From: an uncultured Bacteroidota bacterium
GTDB lineage: Bacteria > Bacteroidota > Bacteroidia > AKYH767-A > JABDAW01
Reading direction: 5' to 3'
Assembly: GCA_903844645.1 (NCBI GenBank)
Contig: CAIMUP010000067.1
Location: forward strand, 1 to 50,854
Length of the DNA: 50,854 bases
The notes under the pieces were generated by a model. That model was not told the DNA's origin, made no database searches, and worked only from the letters and a program-made list of their open reading frames with translations. Shown piece by piece: positions 10,231 to 19,285 of this stretch. Position 1 is the stretch's first letter. Each line of letters begins with the position of its first letter. Position numbers and translations under genes: made by a program.

Positions 10231-10238
10231 TATATTTG
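10231..10238 (+). promoter_or_regulatory. -7 box for nuoF
   Basis: TATATTTG fits TAnnTTTG, 25 bp before the ATG of nuoF. It shows that nuoF has its own promoter rather than being an internal operon gene. Confidence 0.65.
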
Positions 10239-10263
10239 CGGCGGAAATAATAAGGAAAATATT

Positions 10264-11604
10264 ATGAGCAAAAAAATATTATTAGAACACATCGCCACCC
10301 CAAATCTCACGAACATTGATGTTTACATGGGTACTGGCGGTTATAAATCAGTAGAGAAGGCGGTGAAGACGATGACTCCCGATGAGGTGACGGAAGAAGT
10401 CAAGAAGTCAGGCTTACGTGGTCGTGGTGGTGCCGGATTTCCTACCGGAATGAAGTGGAGTTTCCTTGCTAAGAATACCGGCAAGCCGAGTTATTTGGTC
10501 TGCAATGCCGATGAAAGCGAGCCTGGCACTTTCAAGGACAGGTACTTGATGGAACATAATCCTCATAGTTTGATTGAAGGAATGATTACATCGAGTTATG
10601 CTTTGGGCGCGAATACTTCCTATATCTACATGCGTGGCGAATTCACCTGGATATTTCCGATTTTGGAGAAGGCAATTGACGAAGCATACAGCAAAGGATT
10701 TCTTGGGAAGAACATTTTAGGCTCTGATTATTCTCTGGATTTATACATGCATCCGGGTGGTGGGGCTTACATTTGCGGTGAGGAAACTGCGCTCCTCGAA
10801 TCCTTGGAAGGCAAGCGTGGAAACCCGCGTATCAAGCCGCCTTTCCCTGCTGTTTGGGGATTGTATGGATGCCCTACTGTCGTGAATAATGTCGAGACGA
10901 TTGCCGATGTTCCCTGGATTGTAAATCATGGTGGCGATGAATTTGCAAAGATTGGAATAGGCAGGAGTACCGGCACTAAATTGATCTCTGCCTGTGGAAA
11001 TATCAACAAGCCCGGTGTTTACGAAATCGAGTTGGGATTGCCCGTCGAAGAGTTTATTTTCTCTGATGAATATTGTGGTGGCATTGCTGGTGGCAAGAAG
11101 ATGAAAGCCGTTGTTGCGGGCGGTTCTTCTGTCCCTATTTTGCCTGCCGAATTAATTCTTAAAACTGCCAAAGGCGAGCCTCGCCTGATGACTTATGAAT
11201 CCTTATCCGATGGTGGTTTTGCCACTGGCACTATGCTTGGTTCGGGCGGGTTTATTGTCTTTGATGAGAATGCTTGCATTGTGCGGAATACCTGGAACTT
11301 CACGCAGTTTTATCATCATGAAAGTTGTGGACAATGCAGTCCTTGCCGCGAGGGCACCGGCTGGATGGAAAAGGTTTTGCATCGCATAGAAAACGGTCAT
11401 GGAAACATGCGAGATATTGACCTCCTCGTTGATGTTGCTCGCAAGATAGAAGGCAATACGATTTGTCCCCTTGGCGATGCTGCAGCGTGGCCCGTTGCCA
11501 GTGCTATCCGTCATTTCCGTCATGAATTTGAATATCATATCCTCCATCCCGACAAGGTAAAAGACAGGAATCACGCACCGGTTCCAACCCTGCAAGAAGC
11601 ATAA
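10264..11604 (+). CDS. nuoF: NADH-quinone oxidoreductase subunit F
   Basis: This 446-residue subunit of complex I oxidises NADH and passes electrons through FMN to a 4Fe-4S centre on the cytoplasmic arm. The NADH/FMN-binding loops are GLRGRGGAGFPTG (about 50-62) and CNADESEPGTFKDR (about 79-92). The N3 cluster ligands are C355, C358 and C361 (CGQCSPC) plus C401 (CPLGD). Length and motifs are complete. It stands alone: nuoE and nuoG, its usual neighbours, are not next to it, and the other nuo genes of the window are 36 kb away. A bipartite hairpin lies just 3' of it. Confidence 0.97.
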   Translation: MSKKILLEHIATPNLTNIDVYMGTGGYKSVEKAVKTMTPDEVTEEVKKSGLRGRGGAGFPTGMKWSFLAKNTGKPSYLVCNADESEPGTFKDRYLMEHNPHSLIEGMITSSYALGANTSYIYMRGEFTWIFPILEKAIDEAYSKGFLGKNILGSDYSLDLYMHPGGGAYICGEETALLESLEGKRGNPRIKPPFPAVWGLYGCPTVVNNVETIADVPWIVNHGGDEFAKIGIGRSTGTKLISACGNINKPGVYEIELGLPVEEFIFSDEYCGGIAGGKKMKAVVAGGSSVPILPAELILKTAKGEPRLMTYESLSDGGFATGTMLGSGGFIVFDENACIVRNTWNFTQFYHHESCGQCSPCREGTGWMEKVLHRIENGHGNMRDIDLLVDVARKIEGNTICPLGDAAAWPVASAIRHFRHEFEYHILHPDKVKDRNHAPVPTLQEA

Positions 11605-11620
11605 GTTTTATACTAATAAT

Positions 11621-11670
11621 CATCATCGTGTTGCAGCCCGCCAAAGCGGAGCTATCACACGACGATGATG
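11621..11670. repeat. Bipartite hairpin a, 3' of nuoF
   Basis: The outer stem pairs CATCATCGTGT (11621-11631) with ACACGACGATGATG (11657-11670), allowing a 3-nt bulge. An inner stem CCGC/GCGG (loop CAAA) sits near 11638-11649, followed by GGAG. The layout matches hairpins at 12633, 20383, 21032 and 42173. It may act as a terminator for nuoF. Confidence 0.75.
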
Positions 11671-11769
11671 ATAAAAATTAAACCATAAAGCAGATGAAAC
11701 GCAAAGGTCCGGTTGGTTATTCACCATGTTTGTTCAAGGCAATAAACTTATCTTGTTTGTCTGTGTAAT

Positions 11770-12300
11770 TCATACGTTACAGAGTTTTAAGTCCTTTACT
11801 TTCCTTCCGTCACCTTTGCTTGCGAACTGATTTAATAATTGTTCTGCTCTGTCTAAACTTTCTGCTGTGCAGTAACCATGTTTCCATTCAGTAGAACTAC
11901 CAACTGATGTCCAAGGAAAATGCACTCTTAGCTTTTCTCCTTTAACTTTAAATTCGTCTTGAAGATGAAAGTAATCTTTAGAAAGGGGTAGTATTGCGCT
12001 AAAACTAAATGTCGGACAGTTGGACTTTTTATGAACTCCCACAACTTTATATTCTGAAATATCTTCGTCTCTAAAAAGCTGTTTACCTGTTGGTCCAATG
12101 ACACGAACAACATCTTTGTAAAAATAACCCGTCTCTGGTTTGGGAATTCCATCAAGCAGAGCAAGATTGCCTTTAACTTCACCGTAAACTTGGTCGCCTC
12201 CGTCAAAAAGTAATGCAGCAAGATACACATCAGGTCTTCTCCAGAACCTCCTTTCTCGTTTTGCATTCAGGTAGGTTTTTATTTTGTTTATTACTTGCAC
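11770..12300 (-). CDS. Hypothetical protein
   Basis: The 176-residue product has no signal peptide or membrane segment and I do not recognise a family. A basic N-terminus (NKIKTYLNAKRERRFWRRPD) is followed by a mixed alpha/beta region with several aromatic residues and isolated cysteines. It is convergent with nuoF. A TAATTTTG box at 12348-12355 reads toward it, which supports a real gene. Smaller overlapping frames here are shadows. Confidence 0.7.
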   Translation of the reverse strand: MQVINKIKTYLNAKRERRFWRRPDVYLAALLFDGGDQVYGEVKGNLALLDGIPKPETGYFYKDVVRVIGPTGKQLFRDEDISEYKVVGVHKKSNCPTFSFSAILPLSKDYFHLQDEFKVKGEKLRVHFPWTSVGSSTEWKHGYCTAESLDRAEQLLNQFASKGDGRKVKDLKLCNV

Positions 12301-12347
12301 AATGTTTTAAGTTTGCAATACTGCATAATTACTCTTTTTCATCCCGC

Positions 12348-12355
12348 CAAAATTA
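12348..12355 (-). promoter_or_regulatory. -7 box for the hypothetical gene at 11770-12300
   Basis: TAATTTTG on the minus strand fits TAnnTTTG, 47 bp upstream of the start codon at 12300. Confidence 0.55.
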
Positions 12356-12480
12356 CAAAAAAAACTATCAAATCAAACAAAACAAACATTTGACGGTTTA
12401 AAAATGTCCCCATATATAATGGAGTAGCTTCCTGCCGGACAAGATTACCTATCGGGTCTTAGTTAATAAAAACAGAAACG

Positions 12481-12560
12481 AGACTCCGTTTTACGAAACG
12501 AGATCCCGTTTTATGAAATGAGATCCCGTTTTAAGAAATGAGATCCCGTTTTACGAAATG
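12481..12560. repeat. Tandem array 3, 20-bp unit, 4 copies
   Basis: Four exact-length copies of AGATCCCGTTTTACGAAATG start at 12481, 12501, 12521 and 12541, with one or two changes each. This is the only array of the window with a period of 20 rather than 21 or 42. It lies between two minus-strand genes. The rest of the gap (12356-12480 and 12561-12632) shows nothing clear. Confidence 0.95.
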
Positions 12561-12632
12561 AAAGGTTTTTCTCCTTTCAGGTTTAATATAATAGCTGTCA
12601 AAACCTAAGGATGCGTTCGATAATTTTTTCTT

Positions 12633-12682
12633 TCATCGTTTTATGATTGCGACCTTCTTGGGGAGCAACAATAAAACGATGA
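12633..12682. repeat. Bipartite hairpin b, 3' of the kelch/PKD gene
   Basis: TCATCGTTTTAT at 12633-12644 is the exact reverse complement of ATAAAACGATGA at 12671-12682. Inside it TTGC pairs with GCAA around a C/G-rich loop that ends in GGGGAGC. It lies 28 bp beyond the stop of the minus-strand gene ending at 12710 and probably ends its transcript. Confidence 0.85.
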
Positions 12683-12709
12683 GGAATTACTAATTAATTG
12701 GCTTTCGGA

Positions 12710-15358
12710 TTAGCGCAACAGTAAAATATAGCCTGCCTTGCTGAAGTCTTTGCCGGATTCTCCGGTTGCTTTCAGGGTGTAATAATAGGTGCCATCGGGG
12801 CATTGAATGCCGGCTTGGTCGTAGCCATCCCAGAGGATGTGATTGCCCGTAGTCTGGAATTTTATCATGCCCCAGCGATTGAAAATTTCGAGGTGATAGA
12901 CCTCCATTCCGCTGGCTCGTATCTCGAAGAAATCATTGTAGCCATCGTTGTTCGGAGTGAAGGTATTTGGGATGTCCACCAAGCCTTCGATGACTTCGAT
13001 GTATTTATAAAATGTCGAATCGCGGCAGCCCTTGTAATCGGTAACGGTTAATTCTACTTTGTATAATCCAGGGACATCCCAGGAGTGAATGGGATTCATA
13101 AAATTAGAATTGGAAGTGTCGCCAAAGGTCCAATGCCAGGCGGAAATTACGGAATACGCATCCGTACTTTCATCGCGGAAGCGAATGGAATCGCCAGCAT
13201 AAATAGGGATACTATAATTACTCGTGAAGGCAGCCACGGGGTTGTTGATGTTCAGCCAAATTAAATTATTCTGAAACGATGTATCCCTGAAGACCCCGCA
13301 AGGACCGGTATTTATCGCCACGAGATAGACAGTGTAGATATTAGAATCAGTGGAGGTATAGGTATGATACGGATTCCTCGCAGTGTCAATGCTGCCATCG
13401 CCAAAGTGCCAGATATAGGAGGTCGCGTTGCTGCTGTGATTAACAAATTTGGAAGTCAAAGGAGCACAACCGAAGGAGGCGGAATCGCAGGTAAAACTGC
13501 TGATCGGCGTAGGCATCGGTATCACATAAACAGAGCGGGTAGCGATGTTCGTACAACCATTTGCATTGGTTACGGTAACGGCATAGATGCCTGAATTTCT
13601 GACGGTAAGCGTTTGAGTAGTCGCTCCGCCTGTCCAGTTATAAAAGGAATAGACCCCTGCATTAAAAGTTACCGAATCATAAAAGCAAATGGTATCTGCC
13701 GTAGGGGCAATGACGGGTGTAGGCAGGGCATAAACGATGATGGTATCCCTTGCGGTATCTGGGTTTCCACCACAACTGGGCATGGCGACTAACGTAACAT
13801 AATAAGTTCCGGGGGCGTTGTACACATGGTTCGGATTGACGATGGAAGTACCGTTGCCATCCCCGAAATTCCAATAAAAGTATGACGCATTATTCGAGGT
13901 GTTGCTGAAATACACATGGATGCTGTCGCAAGCCGTCTTTGGGGTATCCACAAAGGAACTCACAACATTCGTACTCGGAATAAAAGGGCACAGGGTATCA
14001 GGCACGAACCGCCACATATTGTTCCAAAGGGCTATTGGAGATTGCTCCCCACCAAACATCCAGAGGTAGCCCGATGTATCCTTCCAACTGATGGCTCCAT
14101 AGCGGCGCGGCGGGAGATTCCCTGACGACGAAACGCCTTTAGTTCCGTAAGCCCCGGGCAATCCGGAATGCAGGTTGCCATTGATTAAAGTCCAGCGGTC
14201 GTTGGTAACGCTGTAGTTCCACAAATCGTTGTAGCTACCGGAGGCTCCACCGGTATCAATGCCTCCAAAAAGTTCAAAGTTATCACAAGGTCTTATCCAA
14301 CATGCACGGCTTTCGTAACGAGCGGCAGGGGCATCGGTAGGGGAGGTGAGGCATTGTCCGCTGCTCTTGGATGTATCATTTGCGACATTCGCACCGCTGA
14401 TCCAAGTCCATTCATTGGCTAAGGAATTGTACCGCCAAAGGTCGTTGAGATACACATTCAACCCCTTGGCTCCTCCATAGAAATAAAAGTTACCTGAATG
14501 ATCCTTCCACTTCGTCCAAACCATCCGTGCAGAGGGATGATTGGCACTGTCGGGAAGCCCGCGAACACCGTAGTTAGCACTCTGATTGTACCCGTTTGAT
14601 CCCTTCATCCAAGTCCAGATATTGTTCCCTATATCGTACCGCCAAAGATCGGAATAATTGTTCGGCGAATTCGAGATGGCTCCTCCGAAAAGATATAAAT
14701 ACGTATCATCTGCCCATGCGGCATTCGTGTTGCTGCGTTTTGGCGGCAGGTTGGTGGTGGCAGGAATCAAGCGGGTTCCGTAACTGCCCGGGTCGTTCGC
14801 GGTGTCGGCTCCACCCATCCAGGTCCACTCGAGCGTAGCGATATGAAATCGCCATAAATCATTCATATTGCCCCATGTCGAGCTCGATCTTCCATCGCCG
14901 CCAAAGAGCCATAAATCGCCAGCGGTATCCACCCAAGTGGCAGCACCAAAACTGCGGCAGCCGGGAATATTGGAGGGTGAGGGAACGCCTGAAATTCCGT
15001 AATTACCTACTTGGTTCGTGATGCCCGGACCCTTTATCCATGCCCATTGTGCGGTGTAGGGATCGAATTCCCAGAGGTCTTGCAGCATCTCTCCATTTTG
15101 ATCTAAGCCGCCGAACATCCAGAATTTCCCCGTTTTATCGGTCCATTCGCAAGCCTCGAAAAGGGCTTGGGGCGTATTCGTGGGGGCAAAAATTCCTTGT
15201 GTACCGTAATTTGCGGCTCCGTTGGGGAAGTTATTTCCCGCCATCCAGGTCCATTCGCCTTGCTGGGCATGCGAGTTTTTATTAATTAATAAAAAGAGAA
15301 AAGTGAGGACGAGGGCAACGGTGAATCGGAGGGCGTTTCGGGGGATTAAATTCTTCAT
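12710..15358 (-). CDS. T9SS-secreted kelch-like propeller with three PKD domains
   Basis: The 882-residue protein has a signal peptide (cleavage after about residue 31, SHAQ). Residues about 35-440 hold seven or so kelch-like modules, each with WTWMxG, YGxxG, R...AAW.D and LWLFGG...NDLWRY elements, which should fold as a beta-propeller. Three PKD domains follow (cores YWNFGDG, YIWHFGDG, HWTFGDT, about 480-780). The end is a type-B gliding-motility C-terminal domain (IPNTFTPNNDGYNDFFEI, FNRWG, WDG). It should be exported by T9SS to the cell surface; ligand unknown. No partner genes are adjacent. Confidence 0.93.
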   Translation of the reverse strand: MKNLIPRNALRFTVALVLTFLFLLINKNSHAQQGEWTWMAGNNFPNGAANYGTQGIFAPTNTPQALFEACEWTDKTGKFWMFGGLDQNGEMLQDLWEFDPYTAQWAWIKGPGITNQVGNYGISGVPSPSNIPGCRSFGAATWVDTAGDLWLFGGDGRSSSTWGNMNDLWRFHIATLEWTWMGGADTANDPGSYGTRLIPATTNLPPKRSNTNAAWADDTYLYLFGGAISNSPNNYSDLWRYDIGNNIWTWMKGSNGYNQSANYGVRGLPDSANHPSARMVWTKWKDHSGNFYFYGGAKGLNVYLNDLWRYNSLANEWTWISGANVANDTSKSSGQCLTSPTDAPAARYESRACWIRPCDNFELFGGIDTGGASGSYNDLWNYSVTNDRWTLINGNLHSGLPGAYGTKGVSSSGNLPPRRYGAISWKDTSGYLWMFGGEQSPIALWNNMWRFVPDTLCPFIPSTNVVSSFVDTPKTACDSIHVYFSNTSNNASYFYWNFGDGNGTSIVNPNHVYNAPGTYYVTLVAMPSCGGNPDTARDTIIVYALPTPVIAPTADTICFYDSVTFNAGVYSFYNWTGGATTQTLTVRNSGIYAVTVTNANGCTNIATRSVYVIPMPTPISSFTCDSASFGCAPLTSKFVNHSSNATSYIWHFGDGSIDTARNPYHTYTSTDSNIYTVYLVAINTGPCGVFRDTSFQNNLIWLNINNPVAAFTSNYSIPIYAGDSIRFRDESTDAYSVISAWHWTFGDTSNSNFMNPIHSWDVPGLYKVELTVTDYKGCRDSTFYKYIEVIEGLVDIPNTFTPNNDGYNDFFEIRASGMEVYHLEIFNRWGMIKFQTTGNHILWDGYDQAGIQCPDGTYYYTLKATGESGKDFSKAGYILLLR

Positions 15359-15563
15359 GAGATTAAAAATTTCGGTGTATTATGAAGGCGTAAAATTACA
15401 AAATTTTTGTCAAATTATTCATCATGAATTGAAGGGCGGTATGGAAGAAAAATTTTATTCGCGGGGTTATGGAATGGGTTCGGTATTTTAATAAAATGGC
15501 TGTGAGGGATAATTAATGATGCGACGACCCCACAAAAAGTTACCACATCGCAAACTACCGAAG

Positions 15564-15731
15564 GCTCGAAAATCCTGTTTTTATGTCGAACGTTAGTTCA
15601 GGTTAGCTCGAAAATCCTGTTTTTGTGTCGAACGTTAGTTCAGGTTAGCTCCAAAAAGCCGTTTTTGTGTCGAGCGTTAGTCCAAGGTATGCCGAAAAAC
15701 GCGTTTTTGTGTCAAACCTAAGTCCCTTTTG
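15564..15731. repeat. Tandem array 4, 42-bp unit, about 4 copies
   Basis: Copies start at 15564, 15606, 15648 and 15691 (the third is 43 bp). The unit begins GCTCGAAAATCCTGTTTTTG and ends GTTAGTTCAGGTTA. TCGAA recurs in both halves, so it may be a diverged 21-bp dimer. The last copies carry CCAAGGTATGCC and CGAAAAACG, words also present in array 1. The rest of the gap (15359-15563 and 15732-15920) is AT-rich without clear features. Confidence 0.95.
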
Positions 15732-15920
15732 GGTGCTTTTTTAGGATTTTGGAATATTCCGTAGTTATCGGTATTACCGGTATTGGTATTTTATTATTAA
15801 TAATAGTTACCGAAAACTTGTGTTTTCTTATTTTGGAATCAATGATATGAAGCGAAGTATTAACTTTTAATAAAATCGTCCATTCCGAATATCCCGAAAC
15901 GAGTACCTATTTAATTCCTC

Positions 15921-16901
15921 TCAATTCCGAATGCCCTCCATGCCCACCATCCGGTTTTTTTCGGCATCGTAAAACTTCAACCGGAAGCAGTTGAGAACAT
16001 CCCGAAGGGCAAAAGAAGTCGTTTTAGCCGCTTGTAATTCCGGAATGGCAGCCATTGTTTCGGGCAGGCGGTAGAACGGAATTTTGGCGTTGATATGGTG
16101 GATATGATGGTAGCCGATATTGGCGGTAAACCACCTCATCACCACTCCCATTTTCATATAACTCGATGACTCGAGAGCCGCATATTCGTAAGTCCATTCA
16201 TTCCGAACGCGGAAGGTTACCGAGGGGAAGTTGTGCTGCACATAAAACAAATAAGCTCCCATTCCGCAAGCAATAAAAAAGGGAATAAAAAACGTTAGAA
16301 CGAAGGCAGACCATCCCCAAAAATAAATAATGCAAAACGCGGCGGAATAATGCACCAGCAGCGCAATGCCGCAATCTATATGCTTCCGCGGGCTGTTGCG
16401 GAAGGAATAAATGGTGAGCGAATACATGAAAATAGTAAGGTATCCGAAGATAATCGTGAGCGGATGACGGCTCGCGAGGTACGCGAATTGTTGCATTTTA
16501 GAATATTCGAGGAACTTCGTTTTCGTTAAGGTTGGGAACGCCCCGACTTCGCTCACCGGCATCTTGGAATTGTGCTTGTGATGAAAATCGTGAGACCGCT
16601 TCCAGATACTTGGCGGAGCTAAAATGTATATCCCGAAGATAGTGAAGATCAGCTCGGCGGCTTTTGATTTATTCAGAATCGTCGCATGTTGCTGATCGTG
16701 GTATATTACGAACAACCGAACGATCGTCAATCCCGCAAGGATGCTGCATAGTAGCTTCGCGATGAAGTGAATGTTCCAATGTGTTCCTATGAGAAAAATG
16801 ATTAATAAAAAGAGAGTAGAAAGGGTATAATACCAACTTTTCCGTCGGTCCTCTTTAGCGAATGGTTTGGTGGCGATGATTAATTCTTTACCCGATAACA
16901 T
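15921..16901 (-). CDS. Membrane fatty acid desaturase
   Basis: The 326-residue integral membrane di-iron protein has the three histidine boxes of the fatty acid desaturase family: HDQQH (68-72), HDFHHKH (104-110) and HHIHH (265-269). Hydrophobic segments lie near 25-65, 85-98, 150-172 and 180-225. It should introduce a double bond into a membrane acyl chain using oxygen. Position specificity cannot be read here. The start is 3 bp after the stop of the VWA gene, so the two are very likely cotranscribed. Confidence 0.9.
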   Translation of the reverse strand: MLSGKELIIATKPFAKEDRRKSWYYTLSTLFLLIIFLIGTHWNIHFIAKLLCSILAGLTIVRLFVIYHDQQHATILNKSKAAELIFTIFGIYILAPPSIWKRSHDFHHKHNSKMPVSEVGAFPTLTKTKFLEYSKMQQFAYLASRHPLTIIFGYLTIFMYSLTIYSFRNSPRKHIDCGIALLVHYSAAFCIIYFWGWSAFVLTFFIPFFIACGMGAYLFYVQHNFPSVTFRVRNEWTYEYAALESSSYMKMGVVMRWFTANIGYHHIHHINAKIPFYRLPETMAAIPELQAAKTTSFALRDVLNCFRLKFYDAEKNRMVGMEGIRN

Positions 16902-16904
16902 GCA

Positions 16905-18323
16905 TCAAAATAAATTGACAATAATGGACGTGCCAGACACTATCTTGAAGGTTTTTTCTACGGTGTATATCGCCTCCCTCGACCCCCGAGACCTATAGAC
17001 GACTTTGTATGTGCCGGGCAGTAATACCAGCATTTCCTTCAACGAATTTTCATTAAAGTTGTAGATAAGTTGCAGGTCATTTTTTTCTATCGAATAAAGG
17101 GTTGTGTATCCCGTAGCATTCGCGATGATGGTCGCCAAACCCGATTGGGGTATCTGCACCGTGGTCGTGTGGCTCTGCGAGATGTCCACATCCTTGATAT
17201 TCATCCTCGGCAACGACAATACTTCGAGGTCGTACTTGCCTACCAAGTATTTGATGCTCGTATTGAAATCCTGTACATTCAGCGTGTTCATTTCTTTGGA
17301 TTTCCGAACGATACATTTAAGATTATTGTACTCGCTCGCCGCCTGAAACTTCAACAAGAGGTTGCCTTGTGGTGCATCTATTCCGATGATGGTATGCTTG
17401 CCCGCTGTCAGCACGATACTGTCCTTTTCTACAGGCGGAATGGTATGCACTTTTATATTATAAGTAACCAATGGGTCAATCCTCAAGGTATCAGGGTTGC
17501 CTCTTGCGTTCATCGTGTGGACGTAGTTGTATTTCTCCATCCCCGAAGTGCGATTCATGAAGGTCATGTTCACATTGGTTTCAGTCGGTTTACCATAAGT
17601 GTCAAGAAGGTTCACCTGGCAGGTCGTTGTATTTAATACTTGAGATATCACCACCTTCAAAACATTCTTGAAATCGGTTTCATTAGAGGCATCGTAGAAC
17701 GTACCCACGCACTCGAAGCTTTTCCTGAAGTTCTCATCCAAACCAATGCCTATCACAAACGGTTTTAGGGTAATCCCTTTCTTCTGTAATGAATAAGAAA
17801 CGGCACAGGGGTCGCCCTTGCATTCCTCAATGCCGTCCGTAATTAGGATAATGATGTTCCTTGCATTAAGATCAGGAAAATCCTTTTCACAGGCTTGCAA
17901 CGATTGGGCTATGGGCGTCGTTCCTTTAGCTTCTATACTGGTCAGTCTGTTCTTAATAACATCTGAATTGCTTCTTGCGAAGGGTACTTCAAGGCGAGTG
18001 TCGTTGCAATCTCCCGGAGGCCACGGCACCTGATGACCAAAGCATCGCAATGCCAATTCGAGGTTCGTAACTTTCTTCAGGCTATCTAATAATTCACCAA
18101 GCAGTTTCTTCGCTATCTCCATCTTGGGAGCAGTTTGGAATTTTGCATTCATACTCCCCGAACAATCGTAAAGAAAAAGAATACGGGTGAGTTCTTTAGG
18201 GGCTTTAGCAGGCGGTTGCTGTGCAAAAGAAGAATAGGGGAGAAGGAAGAAAATAAGCAGGATAAAATTTATCGCCAAGGCATGAACACCACGAAGAAAC
18301 ACTACACTATTCACCTGCTTCAA
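16905..18323 (-). CDS. Secreted von Willebrand factor A domain protein
   Basis: The 472-residue protein has a long hydrophobic signal (about 15-35, ending SFAQ). The VWA domain follows at about 45-215, with the metal-binding MIDAS motif DCSGS at 53-57 and later TPIAQS and ITDGIEECKGD. The rest (about 220-472) looks like several beta-sandwich modules. VWA domains bind protein partners through a divalent metal; the partner is unknown. It lies 12 bp after the half-transketolase gene and 3 bp before the desaturase gene, forming a three-gene run without an obvious shared pathway. Confidence 0.88.
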   Translation of the reverse strand: MKQVNSVVFLRGVHALAINFILLIFFLLPYSSFAQQPPAKAPKELTRILFLYDCSGSMNAKFQTAPKMEIAKKLLGELLDSLKKVTNLELALRCFGHQVPWPPGDCNDTRLEVPFARSNSDVIKNRLTSIEAKGTTPIAQSLQACEKDFPDLNARNIIILITDGIEECKGDPCAVSYSLQKKGITLKPFVIGIGLDENFRKSFECVGTFYDASNETDFKNVLKVVISQVLNTTTCQVNLLDTYGKPTETNVNMTFMNRTSGMEKYNYVHTMNARGNPDTLRIDPLVTYNIKVHTIPPVEKDSIVLTAGKHTIIGIDAPQGNLLLKFQAASEYNNLKCIVRKSKEMNTLNVQDFNTSIKYLVGKYDLEVLSLPRMNIKDVDISQSHTTTVQIPQSGLATIIANATGYTTLYSIEKNDLQLIYNFNENSLKEMLVLLPGTYKVVYRSRGSREAIYTVEKTFKIVSGTSIIVNLF

Positions 18324-18335
18324 TACCTGTTGGGT

Positions 18336-19184
18336 TTAGTAATCGCCAAGAGTTTCGGGCAATTGCGAAAGGGCATTGGCAAGTTGTTCATCATTAGGAG
18401 CAATGCCATGCCACTTGTGGCTTCCCATCATGAAGTCCACGCCTTGCCCCATATTGGTTGTCATTAATATCATAATCGGTTGTCCTTTCCCAGTGAATGA
18501 TTGAGCTACTTTCATAGTATCCAGAATCTCTTGTATGTTGCGACCATCCATGGTCAAAGTTTTCCATCCAAAGGCATCCCACTTAGCTTTCAAATCGCCC
18601 ATTGGCAGGACTTTATCTGTTGCGCCATCTATCTGCTGTCCGTTATAATCAATAGTCGAAATAAGATTATCAACCTTATTCGCAGAAGCATACATGGCAG
18701 CTTCCCATATCTGTCCTTCTTGCATCTCTCCGTCGCCATGAAGGCTATATATAAGATGGGTATCTTTATTTAATTTCTTCGCCAATGCAGCACCAATTGC
18801 TACTGATAAACCTTGCCCTAAAGAGCCAGATGCAACCCTTATCCCTGGCAGTTTTTCATGGGTAGCAGGATGTCCTTGCAAACGAGAGTTTAATTTACGA
18901 AAGGTAGCCAGTTCCTTAACTTCAAAGTAACCACTACGAGCAAGAACACTATACCAAACAGGGGATATATGCCCATTTGATAAGAAGAAAATATCCTCAT
19001 TGATTCCATCCATTGAGAAGTGTTTTGGGTCGTGCCTCAAGACTTCAAAATACATTGCTGTAAAGTAATCGGCACATCCCAGAGATCCACCAGGATGCCC
19101 TGATTGCACCGCATGAACCATCCGTACTATATCTCTCCTCACTTGTGAGGCAATGCTATTTAGCTCTTCTATCTTAGGTGTCAT
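18336..19184 (-). CDS. Transketolase, N-terminal (thiamine diphosphate-binding) subunit
   Basis: The 282-residue protein corresponds to the first half of transketolase. GHPGGSLGCADYFTAMYF (about 29-46) and HGDGEMQEGQIWEAAMYA (about 149-166) carry the residues that bind thiamine diphosphate and magnesium. Split transketolases need a C-terminal partner subunit, normally the next gene. Here the next gene encodes a VWA protein, and no partner is in the window, so it must lie elsewhere or the protein has changed role. The frame is intact, not a truncated pseudogene. Confidence 0.93.
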   Translation of the reverse strand: MTPKIEELNSIASQVRRDIVRMVHAVQSGHPGGSLGCADYFTAMYFEVLRHDPKHFSMDGINEDIFFLSNGHISPVWYSVLARSGYFEVKELATFRKLNSRLQGHPATHEKLPGIRVASGSLGQGLSVAIGAALAKKLNKDTHLIYSLHGDGEMQEGQIWEAAMYASANKVDNLISTIDYNGQQIDGATDKVLPMGDLKAKWDAFGWKTLTMDGRNIQEILDTMKVAQSFTGKGQPIMILMTTNMGQGVDFMMGSHKWHGIAPNDEQLANALSQLPETLGDY

Positions 19185-19205
19185 ATTTCCTTATTATTTG
19201 AGCGG

Positions 19206-19213
19206 CAAAAGTA
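19206..19213 (-). promoter_or_regulatory. -7 box for the tkt-VWA-desaturase run
   Basis: TACTTTTG on the minus strand fits TAnnTTTG, 21 bp upstream of the transketolase start at 19184. Confidence 0.6.
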
Positions 19214-19285
19214 GGAAAAGTTTGTTAATAAAATTGGAGAAGGTATTAATTAATTCAAGTAGTATATCTCAACTATATCATCAAA

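Noticed and set aside
10068-10263. tRNA or small RNA upstream of nuoF
   Set aside because: I could not build a cloverleaf; only a short CACG/CGTG hairpin and the -7 box are present.
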